NCBI GenBank assembly: GCA_002423465.1
Contig: DIWG01000087.1
Location: 11,637 to 73,413, forward strand
Direction: 5' to 3'
Source of the DNA: Syntrophaceae bacterium UBA6112
GTDB lineage: Bacteria > Desulfobacterota > Syntrophia > Syntrophales > UBA5619
DNA length: 61,777 nt
The notes beneath the pieces were generated by a model, which saw only the letters and a program-made list of their open reading frames with translations, did no database searches and was not told the DNA's origin. How positions within the stretch are numbered: the stretch's first letter is position 1; every line of letters starts with the position of its first letter. Positions 52,173 through 61,774 of the stretch are shown piece by piece. The translations under genes were made by a program, and so were the position numbers.

Positions 52173-53120
52173 ATGGCGGATGATTATTATAAGACTTTGG
52201 GTGTTGAAAAGGGCGCTGACCCCGATGTCATTAAGAAGGCATACCGAAAGTTGGCATTGAAGTTTCACCCGGACCGGAACCCGGGCAACCGCGCGGCGGA
52301 AGAGAAATTCAAGAAGATCAGCGAAGCCTACGCCGTTTTGAGCGATACCGAAAAAAGAAAGCAATACGACAGTTTCGGATCGGATCAATTCAGCCGTCAT
52401 TACAGCCAGGAAGATATTTTCCGGAATTTTGATCTCAATGATATTCTTCGGGATTTCGGTTTCGGCGGCGCGGGAGGACATGAAAGGGGATTCCAGGGCG
52501 CCGGCAGGCGAGGCGGCTACACCTTCCGCAGCAGCGGCGACCCGTTGCGAGACCTCTTCGGACAAGGTCAGCCGCAATACGAACCGCCTCAGAAGGGGGA
52601 GGATCTTCATTACAACCTCTCGATCACCCTGGAAGAGTCCGTGTCCGGCGCGGAGAAGAAGCTGTCGCTTCAGCAGGAAAAGGAAGTCCATGAAATCAGC
52701 GTTCACATTCCGGCGGGAATCAGCACCGGAAAGAAGCTGCGACTTACCGGCAAAGGATATCCCGGGGTTCATGGCGGTCCTGCGGGCGACCTCTATCTGA
52801 ACATTTCGATTCTTCCCCATCCGATCTTCGCCAGGGACGGAAGCGACATCTATATTGAGAAAGCGATTTCCTTCACACAGGCCGTTCTGGGGAGCAGTAT
52901 CGAGGTGCCGACGATCGACGGGACGATCAAGAGAATCAAAGTCCCGGCCGGTACACAAAGCGGAACGAAGATCCGCATGAAGGGCTACGGGGTTCCAGGT
53001 CTCAAGGGATCCGGATCTTCCAAAGGCGATCAGTTCGTGAAAATAAGCATTGAGATCCCCAGAAAAATCAACGATGCACAGCTTCTATTGATTCGGAAGT
53101 TGGCCGAGGAAGGGATATGA
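52173..53120 (+). CDS. DnaJ/CbpA-type co-chaperone
   Basis: 315 aa. An N-terminal J domain with HPD in FHPDRNPG, a glycine/phenylalanine-rich linker (residues ~75-135), and the two C-terminal beta-barrels (IPAGISTGKKLRLTGKGYP; VPAGTQSGTKIRMKGYG). The zinc finger of true DnaJ is absent, so this is a type II/CbpA-like Hsp40. It stimulates DnaK and binds unfolded clients. TTGACA at 52108-52113 is a possible -35, but no good -10 is spaced to it. Confidence 0.93.
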   Translation: MADDYYKTLGVEKGADPDVIKKAYRKLALKFHPDRNPGNRAAEEKFKKISEAYAVLSDTEKRKQYDSFGSDQFSRHYSQEDIFRNFDLNDILRDFGFGGAGGHERGFQGAGRRGGYTFRSSGDPLRDLFGQGQPQYEPPQKGEDLHYNLSITLEESVSGAEKKLSLQQEKEVHEISVHIPAGISTGKKLRLTGKGYPGVHGGPAGDLYLNISILPHPIFARDGSDIYIEKAISFTQAVLGSSIEVPTIDGTIKRIKVPAGTQSGTKIRMKGYGVPGLKGSGSSKGDQFVKISIEIPRKINDAQLLLIRKLAEEGI

Positions 53121-53184
53121 CGCGCTGTTTAGAACATTCCCGGCGACACGAATAAACGCCTATAAGATATGTTATGTAAACTTA

Positions 53185-53925
53185 TTATACTTCAACCAAT
53201 TCAATATCACCGATCACTCCCAAATGTTTGCCGACGATGATCACGATCCCCAAAACACCCTCGATTTCCATGCCCGCTTTCAATGCACTCTGAATATCCT
53301 GATTGGATTTGACGAAATTTCCGACTGCCGTTGCAGCGGCATCGGCAAGCGCAACCGATTTGCATTTCACACAGCATGCATCGGCGCATCCGAAGCTCAG
53401 AGAATGCCCGACCGTTCCGGATGATGTACAGACGCCGAGCGGCATCTCCTCTTTCCGGACTTTGATCGACACACGATCACTCAGCGGCGATCTCCCCGCA
53501 AAAAGTCCCACGTGGACATCAGCCGATGATTTGATATAGATATCACCGCCATTTTCAATGATCAGATTTCGCGTATCAGGGAGAAGATCCCGCCCGACTT
53601 GTTCCGCAACCGCACCGGCAACAGCCGCCATTGGACCGACCCCCGCTTTTTCAGACGCTTTCATCATCTCACGGACGATTTTCGGCGCCAATTCATCATA
53701 AGAAACCGGGGTCAGGGATGTCAAAAATTCAGGGTGGGTTATGATATAGGTTTCAATGGAGGAACGATGTCGGTGTACGGAGGCGGAAGCGATCGGGGTC
53801 AGATCGGAATCAGCACGGATAAAAAGGTCTGTATCTCTTATGGTTACATTGAATACCGTAAGGTCATTCTTTAATATTCCATTTCGGTAGGTCCGATAAC
53901 GATAGTCCGGAGGATTACGATTCAT
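53185..53925 (-). CDS. UPF0280 family protein (ApbE-like fold)
   Basis: About 246 aa. Family blocks: YRYRTYRNGIL near the N-terminus, AGVGPMAAVAGAVAEQVG, IIENGGDIYI and CTSSGTVGHSLSFGCADA. The ENGGD and TSSGT parts resemble FAD-binding residues of ApbE flavin transferases, but the catalytic role is unknown. ATG 53925 is chosen by family start; TTG 53943 is the other option. It is the last gene of the DUF1285-guaB-dnaE-UPF0280 unit. Confidence 0.87.
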   Translation of the reverse strand: MNRNPPDYRYRTYRNGILKNDLTVFNVTIRDTDLFIRADSDLTPIASASVHRHRSSIETYIITHPEFLTSLTPVSYDELAPKIVREMMKASEKAGVGPMAAVAGAVAEQVGRDLLPDTRNLIIENGGDIYIKSSADVHVGLFAGRSPLSDRVSIKVRKEEMPLGVCTSSGTVGHSLSFGCADACCVKCKSVALADAAATAVGNFVKSNQDIQSALKAGMEIEGVLGIVIIVGKHLGVIGDIELVEV

Positions 53926-53948
53926 TTTCTGAAGACCGCCCAATGACT

Positions 53949-56900
53949 CTACAAAAATTGTACTGCACCGATCCCCAAAATCCGTTCGGCTTCCTTTTTC
54001 AACGGGAGGGTGAGATCCAGCTTAATATCCTCTCCAATATAGATGACCGTCTCGCTCTTCTCTTCGATGAGTTTGATATAGCCATCATGCTTTCCACAGT
54101 ATTTTCGAAGACATCGACATAGATTTTCGATATCCTCCGCTGCTGATCGATTGACATCAATCGTAAAATAGGCCGAATGATATGATTTTTCAGCAGCCGT
54201 CGCCAGCAGGGTTGCCTCCGCGGCGATCATCTTGGCGCTTTCTTCCCCGATATCGACGGTTCCCCTCACCAGCAACGGTTCCTCTCCATGCAGGAGATCG
54301 TAGCAGCCCTTGTAGATCTCGGGGAAAAAAATCACGGTCACGGAACCCTTAAGATCTTCAATGGTTACATAAGCCATCGTTTCTTTCCGCCGGGTTTGTA
54401 CCTCACGAATGCTGCCGACGATGCCGGCCATGATGATCGCTTCCCGATCGCTCCTGGCGGCAAGATTGGTGGAATCCGCCGTCACGATCATTCCCAAACG
54501 GTCGGCGTAACGGGACAGGGGATGTCCCGTAATATAAAAACCAATCGTCTCCTTTTCATTTGCAAGCAGTTCCTTATGGTCCCACTCGGGCATGCCGGAG
54601 AGGCCGTCGGTGAAGCCTCCGTCGCGTAGCGCTTCATCCGTCCGCTCAAATTGTTCCAGGAGGTTCGCCTGACCGCTGGCCCTTTCCCGCTGGCGTTTCT
54701 GCGCCTTGTCCATAATCTCTTCGCAGAAGGTCATTAATTGCCGCCGCTTGTGTCCCGTTGAGTCGAATGCTCCGCACTTGATCAGGCTTTCGATCACCCG
54801 TTTGTTTGACTTTCGTGGATCAACGCGATCGCAAAAATCGAAAATTGATTTGAAAGGTCCTCCAGACTCCCGGACGACGATAATCGACTCGATCGCACCG
54901 ACGCCGACATTCTTTACCGCCGCAAGACCGAAACGGATGTTCTCGCCAACGACACTGAAATCACTCATGGATTCATTGATATCGGGAGGAAGGACATTGA
55001 TCCCCATCTCACGGCAACTTCCGATATGGCTGATAATTTTGTCCCGGTTATCCTTTTCACTCGTCAGCAGCGCCGCCATGAATTCCGCGGGGTAATGGGC
55101 CTTCAGATAGGCGGTTTGATAGGAAATGATTGCGTAAGCCGTGCTGTGCGATTTGTTGAAACCGTACTTCCCAAAGGTTTCCATCTGTTCCCAGATCTTT
55201 GCGGCCCTGGGCTCAGGGATTTTCTTCTTACGCGCTCCTTCCAGAAACTTCGGTTTCTCCTTTCTCTCCATCTCATCGGTCTTTTTTTTGCTCATGACCT
55301 TGCGGAGGGTATCCGCCTCGGACAGGGAATACCCGCCGATGGCCACCGCGATTTGCATCACCTGTTCCTGATAGACGATAATCCCATAGGTTTCTTTCAG
55401 AATCGCCTCCAATTCGGGAGCCTCGTAGACGATCTTGGTCTTGCCCTGCTTTCTCGCGATGAATTCGGGAATATTGTCCATCGGACCGGGGCGATAGAGG
55501 GCGATCAGCGCGATGACGTCCTCAATACAGTCCGGCTTCATCCGGACCAGAACGTCTTTCATTCCCGAGCTTTCCAACTGAAAGATCCCGTCGGTATCGC
55601 CCCGCATGAGCAATTCATAGGTCTGCCGGTCGTTGAGCTGAAGAAATTCGACATCCACCTGGACCCCCCGCCCATCGCGGATGAATTGCAGGGCGTCCTT
55701 GATGACCGTCAAGGTCTTCAATCCGAGAAAATCAAATTTCGTCAGCCCCACTTCGGAGATGTCGTTCATGGCAAACTGCGTTACGACATCCTCTTTGGGA
55801 CTTTTACATAGGGGGATTCTATCCACAAGCGGCAGATCCGAGATCACAACACCGGCCGCATGGGTCGAAGAATGACGGTTCAGCCCTTCCAGAGCCAGGG
55901 AAAGATCGAGAAGTTTCTTGATCCGAGGATTGCCCTTCTGCTCTTCCTGAAGCCGGGGTTCGCGCTTGATCGCCTCATCCAGTTTGATGTTCAGGACATT
56001 GGGAATGAGTTTGGCGATGCGGTCCACCTCTCCGTAGGGAATGCTCATCGCCCTGCCGACATCCCGGATGACCGCCCTCGCCTGCATCTTCCCGAAGGTG
56101 ATGATTTGGGATACCCGGTCGCTGCCGTATTTCTCCGTTACATAGCGGATGATCTCATCCCGGCCCGCCGGGCAAAAATCGGTGTCGATATCCGGCATGC
56201 TGATCCGATCCGGATTGAGAAATCTTTCGAAAAACAGGTTGTAGCGAATGGGATCGACTTTGGTGATTCCGATCGCATAGGCGACGAGACTTCCGGCAGC
56301 AGAACCCCTGCCCGGTCCAACCGGAATATTTTTTCCCCTGGCGTAAAGGATGAAATCGGAAACGATGAGGAAATATCCGGCAAAACCCATGGAACGGATC
56401 ATCTCCAGCTCTTGTTGGAGCCTTTTTTCGTAAACTTCCCGAAGTGTTCCGTTCTTTCCCTGTAGGATATTCGGCAGAATCAGTGCGAGGCCCTCCTTCG
56501 CCTCCTTTTTCAGGCGTTCATCCAGCGTTTCCTCGGGATTGATTTCAAAATTGGGGAGAAAAAACTTTCCGAATTCGAATGTAAGATTGCATTTTTCAGC
56601 GATCCGGACCGTATTCTCGATCGCCTCAGGGCAGTAGGAAAAGAGGCGTTTCATTTCGTCGGGGGAGCGGAAATAGAACTGATCGGTTCCAAAGCGCATC
56701 CGGTCTGAATCTTCCATGGTTTTACCGGTCTGAATGCAGAGCAGGATCTCGTGCGCCTCGGCATCCGCCTGCTTCAGATAATGACAGTCGTTTGTTGCAA
56801 CAAGGGGCAATCCAAGCCTGCCACTGAGTTCGATCAATCCTTGATTGGCTTTCTTCTGTTCGGGAAGACCATTTTCCATAATCTCGATGAAAAAATTTCC

Positions 56901-57413
56901 TTCACCAAAAATGCCCCGGTATTGCTCAGCCGTTCGGTCCGCTTCCGCAGAATTTCCCCGAAGCAGATGGGAAGCAATTTCACCATGCAGACAGGCGCTC
57001 AGTCCGATCAAGCCTTCATGGTGTTTCTCCAGGAGCTCCCTGTCTATCCTCGGCCGATAGTAAAAACCGTCCAGAAAGGCCGCGGTCGATAATTTCATCA
57101 GATTCCGGTATCCTTGCATATTGCGGGCCAGGACAATCAGGTGATGAGCCGTTTCCCCGATGCCATGACCATTTTTGTCGAGGCGGCTCCTGGGGGCAAC
57201 GTACAATTCGCAGCCGATGATCGGCTTGATTCCGTACTGGTAGGCATGCTTGTAAAAATCGATCGTGCCGTAGAGATTGCCGTGATCGGTCAGGGCGACG
57301 GCGGGCATCTGATATTCCTTTGCCTTCAGAAAAAGATCGTCGAGACGAATCGTACCGTCCAGCAGGCTATACTGAGTATGAACGTGAAGATGAACAAAAT
57401 CGGCGTGCTTCAT
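53949..57413 (-). CDS. dnaE: DNA polymerase III alpha subunit
   Basis: 1154 aa, the full DnaE1 length. N-terminal PHP domain (FVHLHVHTQYSLLDGT), polymerase catalytic Asp motif MPDIDTDFCPAGRD, and GPGRGSAAGSLVAYA in the palm; then helix-hairpin-helix (ALINVGVG-like region: GLAAVKNVGVGAIESI) and the OB domain (IMAGIVGSIREVQTRR). It is the replicative polymerase. It starts 3 bp after guaB. Confidence 0.97.
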   Translation of the reverse strand: MKHADFVHLHVHTQYSLLDGTIRLDDLFLKAKEYQMPAVALTDHGNLYGTIDFYKHAYQYGIKPIIGCELYVAPRSRLDKNGHGIGETAHHLIVLARNMQGYRNLMKLSTAAFLDGFYYRPRIDRELLEKHHEGLIGLSACLHGEIASHLLRGNSAEADRTAEQYRGIFGEGNFFIEIMENGLPEQKKANQGLIELSGRLGLPLVATNDCHYLKQADAEAHEILLCIQTGKTMEDSDRMRFGTDQFYFRSPDEMKRLFSYCPEAIENTVRIAEKCNLTFEFGKFFLPNFEINPEETLDERLKKEAKEGLALILPNILQGKNGTLREVYEKRLQQELEMIRSMGFAGYFLIVSDFILYARGKNIPVGPGRGSAAGSLVAYAIGITKVDPIRYNLFFERFLNPDRISMPDIDTDFCPAGRDEIIRYVTEKYGSDRVSQIITFGKMQARAVIRDVGRAMSIPYGEVDRIAKLIPNVLNIKLDEAIKREPRLQEEQKGNPRIKKLLDLSLALEGLNRHSSTHAAGVVISDLPLVDRIPLCKSPKEDVVTQFAMNDISEVGLTKFDFLGLKTLTVIKDALQFIRDGRGVQVDVEFLQLNDRQTYELLMRGDTDGIFQLESSGMKDVLVRMKPDCIEDVIALIALYRPGPMDNIPEFIARKQGKTKIVYEAPELEAILKETYGIIVYQEQVMQIAVAIGGYSLSEADTLRKVMSKKKTDEMERKEKPKFLEGARKKKIPEPRAAKIWEQMETFGKYGFNKSHSTAYAIISYQTAYLKAHYPAEFMAALLTSEKDNRDKIISHIGSCREMGINVLPPDINESMSDFSVVGENIRFGLAAVKNVGVGAIESIIVVRESGGPFKSIFDFCDRVDPRKSNKRVIESLIKCGAFDSTGHKRRQLMTFCEEIMDKAQKRQRERASGQANLLEQFERTDEALRDGGFTDGLSGMPEWDHKELLANEKETIGFYITGHPLSRYADRLGMIVTADSTNLAARSDREAIIMAGIVGSIREVQTRRKETMAYVTIEDLKGSVTVIFFPEIYKGCYDLLHGEEPLLVRGTVDIGEESAKMIAAEATLLATAAEKSYHSAYFTIDVNRSAAEDIENLCRCLRKYCGKHDGYIKLIEEKSETVIYIGEDIKLDLTLPLKKEAERILGIGAVQFL

Positions 57414-57416
57414 GCT

Positions 57417-58880
57417 TTACTCCAGCCAGTAGTTCGGTGCTTCTTTGGTAATGATCACATCGTGAACATGACTCTCTCGAAGTCCGGCGGAAGTGATCTT
57501 GATGAAGCGCGCTTTCTGCCTCAATTCACCCGTGGTTCTGCATCCGACGTAGCCCATGCCTGCCTTGAGCCCGCCGAGCAACTGATGAATGCTGGCCGAC
57601 ATGGATCCCCGGTAGGGAACCCTTCCCTCGATCCCTTCCGGAACCAGTTTCAGATTGCTTTCCATGTCATCTTGATAATAGCGGTCCTTGCTGCCCATTT
57701 TCATGGCCTCCAATGAGCCCATCCCACGGTAGACTTTGTAGCTCCTGCCCTGAAAGAGAATCGTTTCCCCCGGGCTTTCTTCCGTCCCCGCAAAAAGACC
57801 GCCGATCATGACCGAGTGAGCCCCCGCCGCAAGGGCTTTGACGATATCGCCGGAATACTTGATCCCGCCATCCGCAATAATGGGGATGTCCATTTTTTTG
57901 CCCATTTTGTAAGCGTCCCGAATCGCGCTCATCTGCGGAACACCTACACCAGCGATAATTCGCGTCGTACAGATGGAACCCGGCCCGACACCCACCTTGA
58001 CGGCATCGACGCCGGCCTCGATCAAGGCTTTCGCCCCATCCGCGGTCGCGACATTTCCGGCAATCAATTCACATTTCGGGAAATTGGCCTTGGTGGCGCG
58101 GACAGCGTCCAAGACTCCCCCGGAATGGCCGTGAGAGGTGTCGATGACAATGACATCAGCGCCGGCCGCCAGCAGTGCTTCGATCCGCTCTTCCCGATCG
58201 ACGATTCCCACAGCAGCACCGACCCGCAGTCTCCCCAGCGAATCCTTGCTGGCGAGAGGATATTTTTTAATTTTTTCAATATCTTTTATCGTAATCAATC
58301 CTGTCAGATAATAATTTTCATCGACGACGAGAAGTTTTTCGATCCGGTGTTTGTGCAGAAGTTTTTTGGAGTCTTCGAGGGAGATATGCGATGAGGAGAC
58401 CGTGATCAGATTTTCCCGCGTCATGACGTCGGCTACCGGTTGATCAAGATCGGTTTCAAAACGAAGATCCCGATTGGTCAGGATGCCGACCAGCTTCTTT
58501 CCTTTGACGACCGGAACGCCGGAGATGCGGTAACGATTCATCAGTTCCAGGGCTTCATAAACCTTCTGTTCCGGTTCGATGGTAATCGGGTCAACGATCA
58601 TACCGCTTTCCGATTTTTTGACCTTATCGACCTCGATTGCCTGCCTCTCGATGCTCATGTTCCGGTGGATAATTCCCATCCCGCCCTCCTGAGCCAAGCA
58701 GATCGCCGTTCTGGATTCCGTGACCGTATCCATTGCAGCGCTGATGATGGGAATATTCAGGCTGATGTTTTTGGTCAGAAGGGACGAGGTGTCGACATCG
58801 CGCGGTAGAATATCGGACTCCGCCGGAACCATCAGCAGATCGTCAAAAGTCAGTGCTTCTTCAATCGGGTCATCTAACAT
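57417..58880 (-). CDS. guaB: Inosine-5'-monophosphate dehydrogenase
   Basis: 487 aa. TIM barrel with two CBS domains inserted (residues ~95-205, including MTRENLITVSS). Catalytic loop GVGPGSICTTRIIAGVG with the essential Cys; GGIKYSGDIVKALAAGA and GMGSLEAM bind IMP. It makes XMP, the first step to GMP. ATG 58880 has GGAGG 5 bases upstream; an in-frame ATG at 58892 is less well placed. It overlaps the preceding gene by 11 bp. Confidence 0.97.
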   Translation of the reverse strand: MLDDPIEEALTFDDLLMVPAESDILPRDVDTSSLLTKNISLNIPIISAAMDTVTESRTAICLAQEGGMGIIHRNMSIERQAIEVDKVKKSESGMIVDPITIEPEQKVYEALELMNRYRISGVPVVKGKKLVGILTNRDLRFETDLDQPVADVMTRENLITVSSSHISLEDSKKLLHKHRIEKLLVVDENYYLTGLITIKDIEKIKKYPLASKDSLGRLRVGAAVGIVDREERIEALLAAGADVIVIDTSHGHSGGVLDAVRATKANFPKCELIAGNVATADGAKALIEAGVDAVKVGVGPGSICTTRIIAGVGVPQMSAIRDAYKMGKKMDIPIIADGGIKYSGDIVKALAAGAHSVMIGGLFAGTEESPGETILFQGRSYKVYRGMGSLEAMKMGSKDRYYQDDMESNLKLVPEGIEGRVPYRGSMSASIHQLLGGLKAGMGYVGCRTTGELRQKARFIKITSAGLRESHVHDVIITKEAPNYWLE

Positions 58881-59376
58881 GGGGGCCTCCATTTTCGGTT
58901 GGTTGATTTACGGCAAGAAGATATGAATGACCGTCCACGGTCATAAAAAAGCGATCATGTTGAATATCATGTTCAATATATTCGGAAAGTTGATAATAGG
59001 CCTGGCGGGAAAAACGCGCCTCATGATTGCATTGCTTGACACGGCAGTAGAGGACATTCTTTTCACCGATCCGGATGGTTTCCGGGTTCAGTTCCTCACA
59101 ACTGCCATCCGAAAGGGAGATGACCATGCGGGGCCCCTTCTCCTCTCCAAAAAATTCTCGCGAGACGCTTTGAATAACGTACGGAACATCGTCCACCTGG
59201 ATAAAACATTGTTCGTTATCCAGTTCAATTCGATATTTCCCCTCTGAATCCTGTCGGAGATGATTATAGAAATATTGAACGATTTCTAATCTTGTCATTT
59301 CCATATCCCGATAATACCATACTCCGTTTTGATCGATCCGGATCTCAGGCGATTCATTATGATATTGCTCTGTCAT
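58870..59376 (-). CDS. DUF1285-like protein
   Basis: 168 aa. The opening PEIRIDQNGVWYYRDMEMTR, followed by a charged segment and QVDDVPYVIQSV, resembles DUF1285 proteins, which pair an N-terminal basic motif with a V-D-D-x-P-Y strand. Biochemical function unknown. ATG 59376 has AAGGAG 5 bases upstream. It leads the operon that continues into guaB and dnaE. Confidence 0.6.
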   Translation of the reverse strand: MTEQYHNESPEIRIDQNGVWYYRDMEMTRLEIVQYFYNHLRQDSEGKYRIELDNEQCFIQVDDVPYVIQSVSREFFGEEKGPRMVISLSDGSCEELNPETIRIGEKNVLYCRVKQCNHEARFSRQAYYQLSEYIEHDIQHDRFFMTVDGHSYLLAVNQPTENGGPHVR

Positions 59377-59495
59377 TGTCACTCCTTTTCAATATCGTCC
59401 TGCCGTACCGGGAAGAAATGCTTTCCTGTGAAAATGGATGAAGAGTGATCTTCTGGAATCGATTCGAAATCTTTCCCCTTTCTGCGGAACGTTTT

Positions 59496-59945
59496 CTAAA
59501 AATTTCTCCTGCTGTCCAGGAGCATCGTCACCGGTCCGCTGTTGACCAGTTCGACGGACATCATGGCTTGAAATTCACCCTGTGCCACATGACCGAGGGT
59601 GTTCTTCGTCTTTTGGATAAAGTATTCGAAAAGAAAAAGGGCGCGATCCGAATTCTCCGCTTCCGTAAATGAGGGTCTTCTCCCTTTTCGGCAATCCCCA
59701 AGAAGGGTAAACTGCGAAACCACAAGTATTTCCCCTCGGATATCGAGCAGAGAGAGGTTCATCTTTGCATTCTCGTCCTCAAAGATTCGGAGATTCAAAA
59801 TCTTATCGGAGAGATAATCCGCATCAGCTTCCCGATCTTCCCGTTCAATTCCGAGTAGAACCAGAAGGCCATTCCCGATTTCGGATATCTGTTTGTCGCC
59901 GATGAGAACTCCGGCCCTTTCAACCCGCTGCACCACAGACCGCAT
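59496..59945 (-). CDS. dtd: D-aminoacyl-tRNA deacylase
   Basis: 149 aa. It opens MRSVVQRVERAGVLI; the active-site motifs SQFTLLGD and NSGPVTM (with the cross-subunit Gly-Pro) are both present. It removes D-amino acids (and glycine mischarged on tRNA-Ala) from tRNA. About 120 bp separate it from the DUF1285-like gene. Confidence 0.96.
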   Translation of the reverse strand: MRSVVQRVERAGVLIGDKQISEIGNGLLVLLGIEREDREADADYLSDKILNLRIFEDENAKMNLSLLDIRGEILVVSQFTLLGDCRKGRRPSFTEAENSDRALFLFEYFIQKTKNTLGHVAQGEFQAMMSVELVNSGPVTMLLDSRRNF

Positions 59946-60078
59946 GACACCCGCCTCGATGAAGGCGGTATGTTAGCAATAAACCCCATCAGCTTCAAGC
60001 GAATTATCGGGATCTCGTCCTGCAGACACGATACAATATGGAATAATTGATGTTCCTGCAAAAAATGGTTCGGATTTC

Positions 60079-61149
60079 CTAACGGAGGTTGAGGAGCTCT
60101 GCTACATAAAGTGTGGAGATATCTTTGAAATGACTGGATTTTAGGCTTTCCTGGGGAATCAGATCCATGATGCGAGAAAAAACGTTCTCTATCAGGATGT
60201 TCTGATCCTGTCGATCTCGGTAAATACCGTAGCGAATTTTCCTTCTTTCCTTTTCATCCAATCGGGTCAAGAGGCTTTTCGTTGTCCAAATCGAACCGGA
60301 ACATGATAGTTCAGAGAGGCGCATCGCGCATTCGACGGCGTCACCGATCGATATAAATTCGATTAAAGGCGATTCCGGGATTGCAGCAAAATATTCTTCA
60401 CTTTCATTGATCCCGATGTTTAAATACAACTCGTTGAACCATCCCTTATTCATTTTCCACTCATGACTGATCTGCTTCATATTTTCCCTGCATTCAACTG
60501 CACAAGAAATTGCATTCATAAGGTAGTTTGTGTTGGAATCCTTGAGAAAGTAAAAGATCACACCATCCCCGTTATATTTTTCATATGTACCGGAATACCT
60601 TTTAAAAGAGACGTCCATGCGATTCCAAATCTGATGGATCAAGGAAAAATGTTCCTCCGGAGGTAGTTCTGCACATATTCTCATCGAGTCTTGAAGACCG
60701 GCAACCAGAACCGAAAAAGAAACCAGGGCGGGCAGCCGTTCTGCGTTCCCGAATGCGTCCCGTCTTGCGTTCTCATGTTCCGAAGAGGTTCTGTTTCCAG
60801 GTAATATTTTTTGACCGGCTGCGAATGTGGAGACCATTTCGATTGTATCAAAATCATCTTCTCGAGTTCTGCGGTCATCATTTTTCAGTGACAGAAGAGA
60901 GACGATCTCTTTCATGGTGCGGCCCTCATTTTTATGCAGTCTAATATTTTCGATCGTATCGACAGCAAAAACTTCAAAATAACCGATTCTTTTCGCCTTC
61001 GCATCGGGATCGTCGGGTTTTTTGACAATCGGCGGGCGGATCATTCCCATCTTAATGTAATTATTCAGGGTAGCCCGGGATATACCTGTCCTTGCGAGAA
61101 GCGCTATGCTGCTGATCAATTCCATCTCTTCTTTTTTCAATCCCGTCAT
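60079..61149 (-). CDS. MerR-type HTH fused to a class III cyclase-homology domain
   Basis: 356 aa. Residues ~10-75 form a MerR-like winged helix (LARTGISRATLNNYIKMGMIRPP, then EVFAVDTIENIRLHKNEGRTM). Residues ~135-335 resemble an adenylate/guanylate cyclase homology domain: YEKYNGDGVIFYF holds the conserved G-D of the second metal site, and FISIGDAVECAMRLSELS resembles the nucleotide-binding segment. The first metal Asp, normally in F-x-D-I-x-G-F, is not evident (LVAGLQDSM), so cyclase activity may be lost and the domain may instead bind a ligand. It diverges from the radical-SAM-like gene, which it could control. Confidence 0.72.
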   Translation of the reverse strand: MTGLKKEEMELISSIALLARTGISRATLNNYIKMGMIRPPIVKKPDDPDAKAKRIGYFEVFAVDTIENIRLHKNEGRTMKEIVSLLSLKNDDRRTREDDFDTIEMVSTFAAGQKILPGNRTSSEHENARRDAFGNAERLPALVSFSVLVAGLQDSMRICAELPPEEHFSLIHQIWNRMDVSFKRYSGTYEKYNGDGVIFYFLKDSNTNYLMNAISCAVECRENMKQISHEWKMNKGWFNELYLNIGINESEEYFAAIPESPLIEFISIGDAVECAMRLSELSCSGSIWTTKSLLTRLDEKERRKIRYGIYRDRQDQNILIENVFSRIMDLIPQESLKSSHFKDISTLYVAELLNLR

Positions 61150-61221
61150 GATCCGTTTCCCGTCCGGAAGAGGACGTTTTCTTCGGTTTGACGGTCGTGT
61201 AAATGACCATCATTGGTTACG

Positions 61222-61250
61222 TATTTAAACTGTATAAATGCATCAGTCAA
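61222..61250 (-). promoter_or_regulatory. Promoter of the MerR/cyclase fusion gene
   Basis: Minus strand: -35 TTGACT (61250-61245), 17-base spacer, -10 TAAATA (61227-61222), about 75 bases before the start codon at 61149. Confidence 0.55.
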
Positions 61251-61345
61251 TATTTTTTATACTTATAATAATATATCGTATATACATATAAGTAGACAGT
61301 CTAATATTATATTATACTTTATAATACTGTCATCTATTTTAGCCT
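61250..61345. promoter_or_regulatory. Very AT-rich divergent regulatory region
   Basis: Roughly 95 bases of almost pure A+T between the divergent MerR-type regulator and the radical-SAM-like gene, with overlapping ATATA stretches and an ACAGT...ACTGT dyad whose arms are about 30 bases apart (near 61298-61332). It is a candidate operator for the regulator. TATAAT near 61321 may be a -10 element for the plus-strand gene, though its -35 is unclear. Confidence 0.4.
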
Positions 61346-61387
61346 TGGAGTTGTGATTTCGTTTGCGATGTGTTAATCGTTCTCCCC

Positions 61388-61774
61388 ATGGATCATCACA
61401 TTCTCCTGATCAACCCCTGGATCTTTGATTTTTCCGCCTATGACTTCTGGTACAAGCCGTTGGGGCTTCTCTCCTTGGCGGCCTTGCTCCGGATCAATGG
61501 AGTTTCTATTTCATGGATCGATTGCCTAGACCCCGCTCATCCGGATCTACTCCGTGAGTCTCATATTCGGATGCCGAAAAGAAAGAGATCCGGAGAGGGA
61601 ACCTACGCCTCAGAGCGAATCCCGCCCCCCCCTCCCCTGAAAGGCATTCAACGACATTACAAACGTTACGGCATCACACCCCGCATTTTTCTCAACAACC
61701 TGAACGCAATCCCCAGACCGGACTTGATCATGATTACATCCATGATGACCTACTGGTGTAACGTCGCACATTAA
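61388..61774 (+). pseudogene. B12-binding radical-SAM-type protein, N-terminal fragment (prematurely stopped)
   Basis: 128 aa from ATG 61388. The sequence MDHHILLINPWIFDFSAYD, then YKPLGLLSLAALLR, is the usual opening of B12-binding radical SAM proteins (cobalamin-binding Rossmann part). PRPDLIMITSMMTYW near the end matches the family segment that continues into a Y-x-G-V helix. Here it turns into CNVAH and a TAA at 61772-61774, three bases from the window end. A frameshift, a contig-end artefact or an insertion starting at about 61757 would each explain this. No radical-SAM cysteine motif is reached. Confidence 0.55.
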
